A program made the translations under genes and the position numbers. Under the pieces are notes generated by a model. It ran no database searches. It was given only the letters and a program-made list of their open reading frames with translations, and was not told the DNA's origin. Of a stretch of DNA of 64,000 bases, positions 46,015 to 53,771 are shown in pieces (positions within the stretch are counted from its first letter, which is position 1; every line of letters starts with the position of its first letter). Source of the DNA: CAWUEZ02 sp963921355 (GTDB lineage: Bacteria > Pseudomonadota > Alphaproteobacteria > Thalassobaculales > Thalassobaculaceae); NCBI GenBank assembly GCA_963921355.3, contig OZ001190.1:1612001-1676000 (forward strand). Direction: 5' to 3'.

Positions 46015-46090
46015 ATCGCGACGCCAACTGGGGAACGTTAGCCAGGAAAAGTTAGATGACGTCCGCCGGGATCGGACCGTCGGGGGCAGT

Positions 46091-46291
46091 TTGGAAGATC
46101 TGGAAGAAGTCAAACGTCAGTTGGCCGAGCTCAAGACCGAGCATCGGGACCTCGACGATGTCATCGATCGTCTGATCGAGCACGCGCCGTTCGACCAGAT
46201 CCAGCTTCAGCGCCTGAAGAAGCGCAAGCTGATGCTCAAGGACCAGATGATGCGGCTGGAAAGCAAACTGCTGCCGGACATCATCGCCTAG
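46091..46291 (+). CDS. DUF465 (YdcH-like) small coiled-coil protein
   Basis: 66 residues, LEEVKRQLAELKTEHRDLDDVIDRLI then FDQIQLQRLKKRKLMLKDQMMRLESKLLPDII, the two-helix pattern of DUF465, common and small in alphaproteobacteria; role unknown. The start is uncertain: TTG 46091 gives the usual length, while GTG 45995 overlaps the GNAT gene and adds 32 residues. Its TAG stop (46289-46291) is made by the first bases of a double-hairpin repeat element (copy C), so the C-terminus was set by the insertion or by a later end joining. Confidence 0.75.
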   Translation: MEDLEEVKRQLAELKTEHRDLDDVIDRLIEHAPFDQIQLQRLKKRKLMLKDQMMRLESKLLPDIIA

Positions 46292-46426
46292 AGCAGATCC
46301 GTGTCAGATGGAATCGCCGAAGGCGATCCATCAGACCGGTGAATCTGCTCTAACTCTCTGATTTAGATCGGATTCACACGTTTCGCGGAAACCCAGGCCG
46401 TTTCCGTCAATACGTGATCCGATCTA
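46289..46426 (+). repeat. Double-hairpin dispersed repeat, copy C
   Basis: Same element as copies A, B and D in the same orientation as A and B. First hairpin: TAGAGCAGAT to ATCTGCTCTA, with ATCGCC-GAA-GGCGAT at the tip; second: AGATCGGAT to ATCCGATCT. Its first three bases are the stop codon of the upstream gene. Confidence 0.9.
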
Positions 46427-46472
46427 GAGCACGTCTGTCCAGACGGCTTCGGTCTGATTGGATCGAACTCTA
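46425..46472 (+). repeat. Third module adjoining copy C
   Basis: TAGAGCACGTCTGTCCAGAC to the closing CTCTA, a further imperfect palindrome starting with the same TAGAGCA as the element. A degenerate similar stretch follows copy B. It may be an extra unit of the same family, or a decayed half. Confidence 0.5.
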
Positions 46473-46489
46473 GATCGGGACGCTCACCG

Positions 46490-46990
46490 TCAGGCGCCGC
46501 TGGCCCGCTCATTGTACTTGGTGATCACCTTACGCAGGCCGGTCATCAGTTCCGCACCGACCGGTCCGCCGTCCCCCTTGATCTTGGCTTGGCTGATCGC
46601 CTTCAGGGCGTCGATATGCATGCCGATCACCTCGATCTCGGTAACGCCGAAATCCTCCGACAGGTCGATGAACTTGCAGGCGCTGTCCCCGACCTGACTG
46701 ACCAGCGGATAGCCGAAGGTGCCGGCCTGGCCGCGCAGGTCGTGCAGCAGGCGGCGCAGTGCCGCCAGTGTTGCGTCTTCGTCTTCCGCACCGCTGCGCA
46801 GGGTCTTCATGGTCGTGCCCAGCGCAAGGATGCTCTCGGCGAAAATGTCCTCGAACTCGCCGCTGAGCTCCGCCACCTTCTTGTTCGCCCGGTCGATCAT
46901 CCCTTTCGGATCGACGCCGTGCTCGACCTTGACCTTCTTTCTCAGCGGGTTCGGATTCTCGATGAATTCGACCTTCGGCTTATCCGCCAT
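46490..46990 (-). CDS. Hpt domain-containing protein
   Basis: 166 residues. The four-helix phosphotransfer motif is LHDLRGQAGTFGYPLVSQVGDSACKFID, with His83 followed by the Arg-Gly and Ala-x3-Gly pattern of Hpt domains. The N-terminal 30 residues are charged and likely flexible. It lies after a receiver-domain gene on the same strand, so the two probably exchange phosphate. The sensor kinase is not encoded nearby. Confidence 0.82.
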   Translation of the reverse strand: MADKPKVEFIENPNPLRKKVKVEHGVDPKGMIDRANKKVAELSGEFEDIFAESILALGTTMKTLRSGAEDEDATLAALRRLLHDLRGQAGTFGYPLVSQVGDSACKFIDLSEDFGVTEIEVIGMHIDALKAISQAKIKGDGGPVGAELMTGLRKVITKYNERASGA

Positions 46991-47071
46991 CCTGTCCCCC
47001 GTTCACGCCCGGCGGCCACGATACACCGGGATCGCTCCCGGTCGACATATGATGGGTTTGCCGCGCGCGCC

Positions 47072-47614
47072 CTAAGCTTGGTTCACGGCGTCCAAATCGT
47101 CCAGATCATCCAGCGACCGGTCGTCGGCCCGGCGGCGCGGACCGCCGTACTCCGGGTCGAAACGCCGGCGCCGGTCCGGCCCGAAATACGACCCGGTACG
47201 CACGAACCGCCGGGGATTCTCGATGATCGCGACGATTCGGCCATAGAGAGCGGCGGCGGAGACCGGCTTGGCCAGGAACTCGGTCATTCCGGTATCCCGG
47301 GCCTGCAGCACATTGCGGACGATCGTATTGGCCGAGACCACAACGACCGGGACCAGGGGATTGAGGCCGCGCTTGCCGGACCGGATGGTGCGCAACAGCT
47401 TGGAGCCGTGCATGCCATCCATCTCCCAATCCATGATCACGATGTCGGTCGGCGTGTTGCGCATCTCTTCGAGGGCTTCGTAGCCGTCCCGCGCTTCGGC
47501 CACGTGCTGAACCCCGAGTCCCTTGAGCACATTAACCAAGATATTCCGCATGAATCGGTTGTCTTCGACCACAAGCACTGCAACGCTTTCTAGATTGTAG
47601 GTCTTTGAAGACAT
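47072..47614 (-). CDS. Single-domain response regulator
   Basis: 180 residues, CheY-like. Acidic pair VVEDN (17-19 region), phospho-acceptor Asp62 in DIVIMDWEMDGMHG, and VVVVSANTI and FLAKPVSAAALYGRI cover the rest of the active site. No output domain is present; a 50-residue Arg/Asp-rich tail (RRRRFDPEYGGPRRRADD) follows. It is paired with the Hpt gene 81 bases downstream. Start ATG 47614. Confidence 0.9.
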   Translation of the reverse strand: MSSKTYNLESVAVLVVEDNRFMRNILVNVLKGLGVQHVAEARDGYEALEEMRNTPTDIVIMDWEMDGMHGSKLLRTIRSGKRGLNPLVPVVVVSANTIVRNVLQARDTGMTEFLAKPVSAAALYGRIVAIIENPRRFVRTGSYFGPDRRRRFDPEYGGPRRRADDRSLDDLDDLDAVNQA

Positions 47615-47686
47615 AAACGACGCCTTTGGAACTCAAGTCCCTACAATAACTGCCGAACGCAATGCTGTCAGCACACTCGGGGCGCC

Positions 47687-47715
47687 TTGATCGGCCAAGT
47701 GCCCCTCCGTATAGT
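47687..47715 (+). promoter_or_regulatory. Sigma70-like promoter candidate for purEK
   Basis: TTGATC (47687-47692), 17 bases, TATAGT (47710-47715), 31 bases before the purE start. Both hexamers are near consensus. Confidence 0.6.
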
Positions 47716-47746
47716 CCGGCGCTTCTTTTGCGGGCCGGGAATGGGC

Positions 47747-48253
47747 ATGAGCGACATCGAAGAAGCGGCGCCGAAAGTCGGGGTGATCATGGGCAGCCAG
47801 TCGGACTGGCCGACCATGAAGCACGTGTCGGAGGTTCTGGGCGAACTCGGAGTGGCGCACGAGTGCCGGATCGTCTCCGCCCACCGCACCCCGAAACGCA
47901 TGGTCGACTATGCCGAAAGCGCCGAGGACCGAGACCTCATGGTGATCGTGGCGGGCGCCGGCGGGGCGGCCCACCTGCCGGGCATGGTGGCGTCGATGAC
48001 GCGTCTGCCGGTGCTGGGGGTGCCGGTGGAAAGCAAGGCGCTCTCCGGTCTCGACAGTCTGCTGTCGATCGTGCAGATGCCGGGCGGCGTGCCGGTCGGC
48101 ACACTGGCGATCGGCAAGGCGGGTGCGGTGAACGCCGGGCTGATGGCAGCCTCGATTGTGGCCCTGTCGGATCCGGCGGTGGCCGAGGCGCTGACCGCGT
48201 GGCGGGCGCGCCGGACCGCGGCGGTGGCCGACATTCCGACGGACGAGACCTGA
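47747..48253 (+). CDS. purE: 5-(carboxyamino)imidazole ribonucleotide mutase
   Basis: 168 residues (class I PurE). It moves the carboxylate from N5-CAIR to CAIR in purine synthesis. Segments GVIMGSQSDWPTMKH, ECRIVSAHRTPKRM, AGAGGAAHLPGMVA and LPVLGVPVESKAL are all present. The ATG 47747 has GGGA six bases upstream; another ATG two codons before (47741) is possible. purK starts six bases after its stop. Confidence 0.96.
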   Translation: MSDIEEAAPKVGVIMGSQSDWPTMKHVSEVLGELGVAHECRIVSAHRTPKRMVDYAESAEDRDLMVIVAGAGGAAHLPGMVASMTRLPVLGVPVESKALSGLDSLLSIVQMPGGVPVGTLAIGKAGAVNAGLMAASIVALSDPAVAEALTAWRARRTAAVADIPTDET

Positions 48254-48259
48254 CCGGCG

Positions 48260-49339
48260 ATGGCGGATCCCCTTCCGGCCAACGCGACGATCGGCATCCT
48301 GGGTGGCGGCCAGCTTGGCCGCATGACAGCCCTGGCGGCCGCTCCACTCGGCTATCGGTGCCATGTCTTCGATCCGAGTGCGGCGGACGGTCCGGCGGCC
48401 CAGGTCTGTGCCGGCCAGACCACGGCGGCCTGGGACGACACGGCGGCCCTGAGCGCCTTCGCCGAGGCGGTGGACGTGGTCACCTACGAGTTTGAGAACG
48501 TGCCGGTCGCGACCGTCGAATACCTGGCAGCGCGGGTTCCAGTCCGCCCGGGATCGCTGGCGCTGCAGGTGGCCCAGCACCGGGTCGAGGAGAAACAGTT
48601 CGCGCGCTCCGTCGGCCTCGAGACGGCGGCATTCTGGGGCGTGCAGAGCCTGGAGGAACTGGCCGACGGGCTGACGGCGGTCGGCCTGCCGGCGATCCTG
48701 AAGACCTGTCGTTTCGGCTATGACGGCAAGGGCCAGATCCGCCTCGACATGGACAGCAGCCTGCGGGAAGCGTGGGAGGCGCTGGGCAGCGACGACGCCA
48801 TCCTGGAGCGGATGGTGCCGTTCAAGACCGAGGTCTCCGTCATCGCCGCGCGCGGCCTGGACGGGACAGTGCGCTGTTTTCCGGCGACCGAGAACACCCA
48901 TGGCGACGGCATTCTGCGCCACAGTCTGGCCCCGGCGCGGATCTCGCCTACCGCCGCCGAAGCAGCGGCCAAAGCGGCCGAGACTCTGATCCGCGAGTTG
49001 GACATCGTCGGGCTGCTGGCGGTGGAGCTGTTCGTCACCGAGGATGACGAAGTCCTGGTGAACGAGATCGCGCCACGGCCGCACAATTCGGGGCACTGGA
49101 CCCAGGACGGCTGCACGGTGTCCCAGTTCGAGCAATTCGTGCGCGCGGTGACCGGGTTGCCCCTGGCGCCGACCGACCCGTTGTTCGAGACCGAGATGAT
49201 CAACCTGATCGGCGACGATATCGCCGGGGTGCCCGGGTACCTGGATGATAAGGCCGCCCGGGTGCATCTCTACGGCAAGGCCGAGGCGCGTCCCGGGCGC
49301 AAGATGGGGCACATCAACCGTCGGCTGGCCAGCCTGTAA
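48260..49339 (+). CDS. purK: N5-carboxyaminoimidazole ribonucleotide synthase
   Basis: ATP-grasp enzyme of 359 residues that makes N5-CAIR from AIR, bicarbonate and ATP. Typical are IGILGGGQLGRMTALAA, VVTYEFENVPVATVEYL, AILKTCRFGYDGKGQ, ENTHGDGILRHSLAPA, LFVTEDDEVLVNEIAPRPHNSGHWTQDGC and the C-terminal HLYGKAEARPGRKMGHIN. It follows purE in one operon. Confidence 0.97.
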   Translation: MADPLPANATIGILGGGQLGRMTALAAAPLGYRCHVFDPSAADGPAAQVCAGQTTAAWDDTAALSAFAEAVDVVTYEFENVPVATVEYLAARVPVRPGSLALQVAQHRVEEKQFARSVGLETAAFWGVQSLEELADGLTAVGLPAILKTCRFGYDGKGQIRLDMDSSLREAWEALGSDDAILERMVPFKTEVSVIAARGLDGTVRCFPATENTHGDGILRHSLAPARISPTAAEAAAKAAETLIRELDIVGLLAVELFVTEDDEVLVNEIAPRPHNSGHWTQDGCTVSQFEQFVRAVTGLPLAPTDPLFETEMINLIGDDIAGVPGYLDDKAARVHLYGKAEARPGRKMGHINRRLASL

Positions 49340-49366
49340 CTTAAGCTATCCGAACCCGAAAGGCGC

Positions 49367-50050
49367 TTAGGAGGACTCGTGCCGGGCGGTGCGCCAGGCG
49401 CGGGTGAAGCGGCCCGGGTTGGGCACCAGCTTGCTCAGATTCTTCAGGCGCCCGGTCAGCTTCGGGATCTGCATGACGTCCGCGATCCGCCGGTCCAGGA
49501 ACGCCCAGGTATCGGCGTGGTCGTCCGAAGCGTCATCCAGCCAGTAGAATACGGTGGCCGTGTAAACGCCGGCCAGCAGGCCGCGCTTGCTGTAGAAATT
49601 GAAGTCGGTCGCGGTGTCGCCGCAGGTCCGCCAGATCGCGTCCACGGTGCGGTACAGGCTGCGGGTGGCGAGGCCGGTGTTGCCGGGCAGGGCGAGATAG
49701 GCCAGCGCCCGGCGCACCGCTTCCTTGTGCTCGGCGGCCTGCTCGAGGCGGACCCGAACGCCGAGCGCGACTTTCTCGCGGATCTTCAGGGCGTCCAGAT
49801 CGTGATTGTTCATCGCTGCCACCATCTCGGCGTCGCAGCGGTCCAGCCAGTAGGCCAGCACGTCCCGCATGCCGGTCGGGAAGGCGATGTCGACATCGGC
49901 GGCGACCAGCCCGGCATCGCTTGCGCCGTGGACCATCGCCGCCCGGCTCCACCCGTCGAACGGCACGTGCGGCAGGGCCGCATCCAACAGCTGGTCCCGC
50001 AGATCGTCCAGCGGCGACGCGGTCGACCGGGCGGGTTTGCGCTTGGTCAT
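49367..50050 (-). CDS. COQ9 family protein
   Basis: 227 residues of the COQ9 family: LLDAALPHVPFDGWSRAAMVHGA at the start (helix-turn-helix-like fold), VRVRLEQAAEHKEAVRRALAYLALPGNTGL and the C-terminal DASDDHADTWAFLDRRIADVM. In mitochondria COQ9 binds lipid and aids COQ7 in ubiquinone synthesis; the bacterial form is thought to do the same. It overlaps the end of the upstream deformylase gene by four bases. Confidence 0.9.
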   Translation of the reverse strand: MTKRKPARSTASPLDDLRDQLLDAALPHVPFDGWSRAAMVHGASDAGLVAADVDIAFPTGMRDVLAYWLDRCDAEMVAAMNNHDLDALKIREKVALGVRVRLEQAAEHKEAVRRALAYLALPGNTGLATRSLYRTVDAIWRTCGDTATDFNFYSKRGLLAGVYTATVFYWLDDASDDHADTWAFLDRRIADVMQIPKLTGRLKNLSKLVPNPGRFTRAWRTARHESS

Positions 50051-50643
50051 GGGGTGGGCACCTCTTCGCCTGACGTCTCATCCTGGGGGGCGCTCGTCGC
50101 CTCGGCCTCGAACGCCGCCAACTGCGCCTGCAGAATCTCTTCGGCGAAACCGAACCGGGTGAAGTCGGTCATGCGGTCGACATACAGGATGCCATCCAGG
50201 TGGTCGACCTCATGCTGCAGGACCCGCGCCCGCAGGCCCGAATAGACGGTGTCGACGGCCTCGCCCTCCGGCGTCAGCTCGGTGACCCGCACCCGGTGCC
50301 AGCGGGCAACCTCGCCTTTCAGGCCGGGGATCGACAGACACCCCTCTCAGCCCAGCATCCGGCGGTCGTCCAGCGGCTCGAGCGCGGGGTTGATCAGGGC
50401 GGTGAGGGGCAGGGGACCGTCCTCCGGGTCGTTGCTCGACCGCGCCGCCGGGACCGATATCAGGACCACCCGGCGACCGATTCCGATCTGCGGTGCGGCC
50501 AGGCCGATTCCGCCGGCTTCCGCCAGACTCGCGGTCATCTCGTCGATCAGGGCACGGACATCGTCCCCCGTCGGGTCGTCGACGGGTGCGGCAACCTGGC
50601 GCAACACCGGGTCGCCTGCCCGCACTATGGACTTTGGCTTCAT
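50047..50643 (-). pseudogene. def: Peptide deformylase, interrupted by in-frame TGA
   Basis: Deformylase of 198 codons with one stop inside. Codons 1-98 include motif 1 (GGIGLAAPQIGIG). Codon 99 (50347-50349) is TGA where the family has tryptophan (GWEGCLS); the frame then goes on with EGCLSIPG, carrying the metal cysteine, and QHEVDHLDG, with the metal histidines. A single TGG to TGA change would do this. If not read through, the product has no metal site. Start ATG 50643. A second def gene elsewhere could cover the loss, as deformylase is normally essential. May be a sequencing error. Confidence 0.88.
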
Positions 50644-50814
50644 GTTGAGGCATATAGCGCGCCGACGTGTCAGGGTCCACCGGGTGGGCCTCTGGCGCAA
50701 AAAGGCGATTTAAGGTATGGTTACCGAACGTGCTGGCCGACAGGTCCAAACTCGGGGACCTGTCGAGCCGGCATTTGTTTGTGCCGAAACAGCGAAGAAA
50801 GGAGTGCGAAACCC

Positions 50815-51018
50815 GTGCAAGTATCCGTTCGCGACAATAACGTCGATCAGGCCCTGCGCGCGCTGAAGAAGAAGATGCAGCGCGAAGGGATCTTCCGCGA
50901 GATGAAGCTGCGCCGCAATTACGAGAAGCCCTCGGAGAAGAAGGCGCGCGAGCGTGCGGAGGCGGTGCGTCGCTATCGCAAGCTGATGCGCAAGCGCATG
51001 GAGCGCGAAGGCTACTAG
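50815..51018 (+). CDS. rpsU: 30S ribosomal protein S21
   Basis: 67 residues, VQVSVRDNNVDQALRALKKKMQREG followed by a very basic tail, the standard bacterial S21. The start is GTG 50815, with AAAGGAGTG nine bases upstream. It is divergent from def and ends in a strong terminator. Confidence 0.97.
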   Translation: MQVSVRDNNVDQALRALKKKMQREGIFREMKLRRNYEKPSEKKARERAEAVRRYRKLMRKRMEREGY

Positions 51019-51108
51019 GCTGTCCGGGCGAGGCGGAGGAACCGTTCCGTTTCGCCCCGTCGATGGCAATTCCTCGTTCAGGCGGAACAGCTGCCTGGAC
51101 CGACACGG

Positions 51109-51135
51109 AGCCGCCCGATCGGGCGGCTTTTTGCG
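51109..51135 (+). terminator. Intrinsic terminator after rpsU
   Basis: AGCCGCCCGA (51109-51118) pairs with TCGGGCGGCT (51119-51128) as a perfect palindrome, followed by TTTTTGCG. The T run is clear. It stops read-through into the nitrile hydratase genes. Confidence 0.9.
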
Positions 51136-51198
51136 TTTCCTGGATTGCCGCTCACTTTGCCGCTGCCCTAGAGTCGGGCCAGGCGTAAGGAGGCCGGC

Positions 51199-51864
51199 AT
51201 GAGCGACCATGACCACCACCATCATCACGATCACGATCACGACCACGAGCATCCGCGGCTGAGCGAGCTGCAGCTTCGGGTCAAGGCGCTGGAGTCCCTG
51301 CTGGTGGACAAGGGGCTGATCGATCCGGCTGCCCTCGACGTCTTCGTCGACACCTACGAGACCAAGGTCGGCCCGCGCAACGGCGCCCAGGTCGTCGCCA
51401 AGGCCTGGACCGATCCGGGCTTCAAGAAATGGCTGATGAAGGACGCCTCGGCGGCGATAAAGTCCTTCGGCTTCGAAGGGCGTCAGGGTGAGCACATGGT
51501 GGTGCTCGAGAATACCGACGACGTCCACAACCTAGTCGTCTGCACGCTCTGTTCCTGCTACCCGTGGCCGGTGCTCGGCCTGCCGCCGGTCTGGTACAAG
51601 TCCGCACCCTATCGGGCGCGCGCCGTCAACGACCCGCGCGGCGTGCTGGCCGATTTCGGCACCGAACTCGGCGACGATGTTGAGATCAAGGTCTGGGATT
51701 CGACCGCCGAGCTGCGCTACCTGGTGCTGCCGCAGCGCCCGACCGGCACCGACGGGTTGAGCGAGGAGGCCCTCGCTGATCTCGTGACCCGGAACTCGAT
51801 GATCGGGGTCGAGACCCTGAGCTACCCCGCGAAAAGCCAAGACGGGCAGGAGGCGGCGGAATGA
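51199..51864 (+). CDS. nthA: Nitrile hydratase subunit alpha, cobalt type
   Basis: 221 residues. The metal-binding claw is VCTLCSCYPW (Cys115, Cys118, Ser119, Cys120); Thr at position 116 marks the cobalt type, iron types have Ser. The two last cysteines are normally oxidised. The enzyme turns nitriles into amides. Residues 3-18 are almost only His and Asp (DHDHHHHHDHDHDHEH), an unusual leader that could bind metal. PVWYKSAPYRARAVNDPRGVL is the conserved region downstream. Start ATG 51199 after AAGGAGG. Confidence 0.95.
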   Translation: MSDHDHHHHHDHDHDHEHPRLSELQLRVKALESLLVDKGLIDPAALDVFVDTYETKVGPRNGAQVVAKAWTDPGFKKWLMKDASAAIKSFGFEGRQGEHMVVLENTDDVHNLVVCTLCSCYPWPVLGLPPVWYKSAPYRARAVNDPRGVLADFGTELGDDVEIKVWDSTAELRYLVLPQRPTGTDGLSEEALADLVTRNSMIGVETLSYPAKSQDGQEAAE

Positions 51865-52511
51865 ACGGCGCGCACGACATGGGCGGCATGCACGGCTTCG
51901 GTCCGGTTGAGGACGAGCCGGTGGTGCCGGTCTTCCACGGTGACTGGGAGAAGAAGGCGTTCGCGCTGACGCTGGCCTGCGGCGGCCTCGGCCAGTGGTC
52001 GATCGACGAATCCCGCTATGCCCGGGAGCGCCAGCCGCCGGCCCAGTATCTGCGCAATACCTACTACGAGCAGTGGATCGAGGGGCTCGAGACCATGCTG
52101 GTGGAGAAGGGGCTGGTGACGCCTGAGGAATTGCGCTCGGGCAAGGCCGACGGTCCTGGCCGGCTGTCCGCCTTGCCGGCGGATCGGGTGTTCAAGGCCC
52201 TGCAGCAAGGCTCGCCCTATACCCGTGAGGTCGACGCGCCGGCCCGTTTCCAGATCGGCGACCGGGTGCGGGTCCTGAACTTCCACCCCACCGGCCACAC
52301 CCGCGCGCCCCGCTACCTGCGCGGCCATGTCGGCACGGTGGCGCTCTATCACGGTGCCCATGTGTTCGCGGATACCAGTGCCGCGGGCGACCGCAAGACC
52401 GCCCATCACCTGTACAACGTCTCTTTCGAATCGGATGAGCTGTGGGGACCGGACGGCCAGGGCGGGTCGGTGCACGCCGACCTGTGGGAACCCTACCTGG
52501 AGCCGGCATGA
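51861..52511 (+). CDS. nthB: Nitrile hydratase subunit beta
   Basis: 216 residues. N-terminal MNGAHDMGGMHGFGPV and C-terminal PRYLRGHVGTVALYHGAHVFAD, with LYNVSFESDELWG and VHADLWEPYLEPA, are the typical beta-chain segments. It pairs with the alpha chain to form the active site. The start overlaps the alpha stop by four bases. Confidence 0.96.
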   Translation: MNGAHDMGGMHGFGPVEDEPVVPVFHGDWEKKAFALTLACGGLGQWSIDESRYARERQPPAQYLRNTYYEQWIEGLETMLVEKGLVTPEELRSGKADGPGRLSALPADRVFKALQQGSPYTREVDAPARFQIGDRVRVLNFHPTGHTRAPRYLRGHVGTVALYHGAHVFADTSAAGDRKTAHHLYNVSFESDELWGPDGQGGSVHADLWEPYLEPA

Positions 52512-52888
52512 CCCCCGAGACGACACAGGCCTCCTCGATCGCCGACTCGCCGCGGATTCCGGTCGACCGGGACGGCCCGGTGTTGAAGGAACCGTGGGAG
52601 GCCCAGGCCTTCGCCATGACCGTCAAGCTCCACGAGAGCGGCCTGTTCACCTGGCCGGAATGGGCGGAGTCCCTGTCGCACCAGATCACCGCCGCCCAGG
52701 CCGCGGGCGACCCGGATCTCGGCGATACCTACTATCACCACTGGGTGAAAGCGCTGGAGGGGCTGGTGCTGGCGAAGACCGACCTGACCCTCGACCAGCT
52801 CAGCCGGCGCAAGACCGCCTGGGAACGGGCCGCCGAGCGCGCGCCCCACGGCGAGCCGATTCTGCTGCCGGAAGACGAGCGGGACTAG
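52508..52888 (+). CDS. Nitrile hydratase accessory protein
   Basis: 126 residues, related to the N-terminal part of the beta chain: KEPWEAQAFAMTVKLHESGLFTWPEWAESL and YYHHWVKALEGLV. In cobalt systems this protein forms a complex with alpha and brings the cofactor (self-subunit swapping). ATG 52508 overlaps the beta stop in ATGA. Its TAG stop (52886-52888) is the end of a double-hairpin repeat. Confidence 0.9.
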   Translation: MTPETTQASSIADSPRIPVDRDGPVLKEPWEAQAFAMTVKLHESGLFTWPEWAESLSHQITAAQAAGDPDLGDTYYHHWVKALEGLVLAKTDLTLDQLSRRKTAWERAAERAPHGEPILLPEDERD

Positions 52889-53023
52889 ATCGGATCATGT
52901 TTTGTCGGAAACACTCTGGTTTCGGGCACAACATGTGAATCCGATCTAAATCATAGAGTTAGAGCAGATTCACCGGTCAGATGGATCGCCGATGGCGATT
53001 CCATCTGACACGGATCTGATCTA
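52886..53023 (-). repeat. Double-hairpin dispersed repeat, copy D
   Basis: The element in reverse orientation to copies A-C. The second hairpin comes first (TAGATCGGAT...), then the spacer with AAATCATAGAGTTAGAGCAG and the first hairpin ending ATCTGATCTAG. The tip ATCGCCGATGGCGAT differs from copy C at one base of the loop only. Its end supplies the stop of the accessory protein gene. It lies between convergent genes. Confidence 0.9.
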
Positions 53024-53031
53024 GCCGGGTT

Positions 53032-53739
53032 CTACTCGCCTCGTTCGCTCTCCGGCACCAGGCTGTGCAGGGCGAGCGCCAGTTCCGCGATCGGCTGAGT
53101 CTGCACGATGACCTTGCCCGGTCCGGTGACGTGGGTCAGGAAGATCCCTTCGCCCCCGAACACCAGGTTCTTGATGCCGCGCTGAAAGACGATGTCGTAG
53201 TCGCAGCTGGCGGAGAACCCGACGAGGCAACCGGTGTCGACGGTCAGGGTCTCGCCGGCGCCGAGGGTGCGCTCGATCAGGGTGCCGCCGGCGGCCAGGA
53301 ACGCCCAGCCCTCGCCCTCGAGCTTCTGCAGGATCAGCCCTTCGCCGCCGAACAGGCCCGAGGTCAGGCGCTTGGTCAGCGCGATCGTCACCCCGATGCC
53401 GCGGGCAGAGGCGAGGTAGGCCCGGCGTTGGCAGTAGAAGGCGCCGCCCTCGGCCGCCAGGTCCAGGGGCCGGATCTGGCCCGGCATCGGGGCGGCAAAG
53501 GATGCCCGTCGCTGCGTCGAGCCGGTGTTGGTGAAGAAGGTCATGAAGAAGGTCTCGCCCGAGACCTTGCGCAGCACGCTGCCGAAGAAGCCGCCCGGCA
53601 TTTCGGTCGACATCTCGATGTCGGGCTCCATCAGGACCATGGTGCCGGCCTCGGCCTGCACCGCCTCGCCCGGATCGAGCGTGACGGTCAGCATCGGTGA
53701 GAAATCGCCCTCGATCTCGTAGTCGATCTGGTCGGCCAT
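53032..53739 (-). CDS. AIM24/TIGR00266 family protein
   Basis: 235 residues of the AIM24 beta-roll family: DYEIEGDFSPMLTVTLDPGEAVQAEAGTMVLM, GSVLRKVSGETFFMTFFTNTG, EGLILQKLEGEGWAFLAAGGTLIERTL, and FQRGIKNLVFGGEGIFLTHVTGPG are the repeated hallmarks. The function is not known; in yeast AIM24 concerns the mitochondrial inner membrane. It is a lone gene, 32 bases before azlD on the same strand. Confidence 0.85.
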   Translation of the reverse strand: MADQIDYEIEGDFSPMLTVTLDPGEAVQAEAGTMVLMEPDIEMSTEMPGGFFGSVLRKVSGETFFMTFFTNTGSTQRRASFAAPMPGQIRPLDLAAEGGAFYCQRRAYLASARGIGVTIALTKRLTSGLFGGEGLILQKLEGEGWAFLAAGGTLIERTLGAGETLTVDTGCLVGFSASCDYDIVFQRGIKNLVFGGEGIFLTHVTGPGKVIVQTQPIAELALALHSLVPESERGE

Positions 53740-53771
53740 CGGGTCCTCGCGAATTGGTTCGATGCGGGACG

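Noticed and set aside
45150..50349. Selenocysteine or TGA-as-Trp recoding
   Set aside because: The sites align with Gly and Trp, not Cys, so Sec is unlikely; many genes in the window end at TGA, so general recoding does not fit.
50644..50814. rpsU promoter
   Set aside because: A TATGGT with a poor -35 (TGGCGC) 17 bases before is possible, but too weak to report as a feature.
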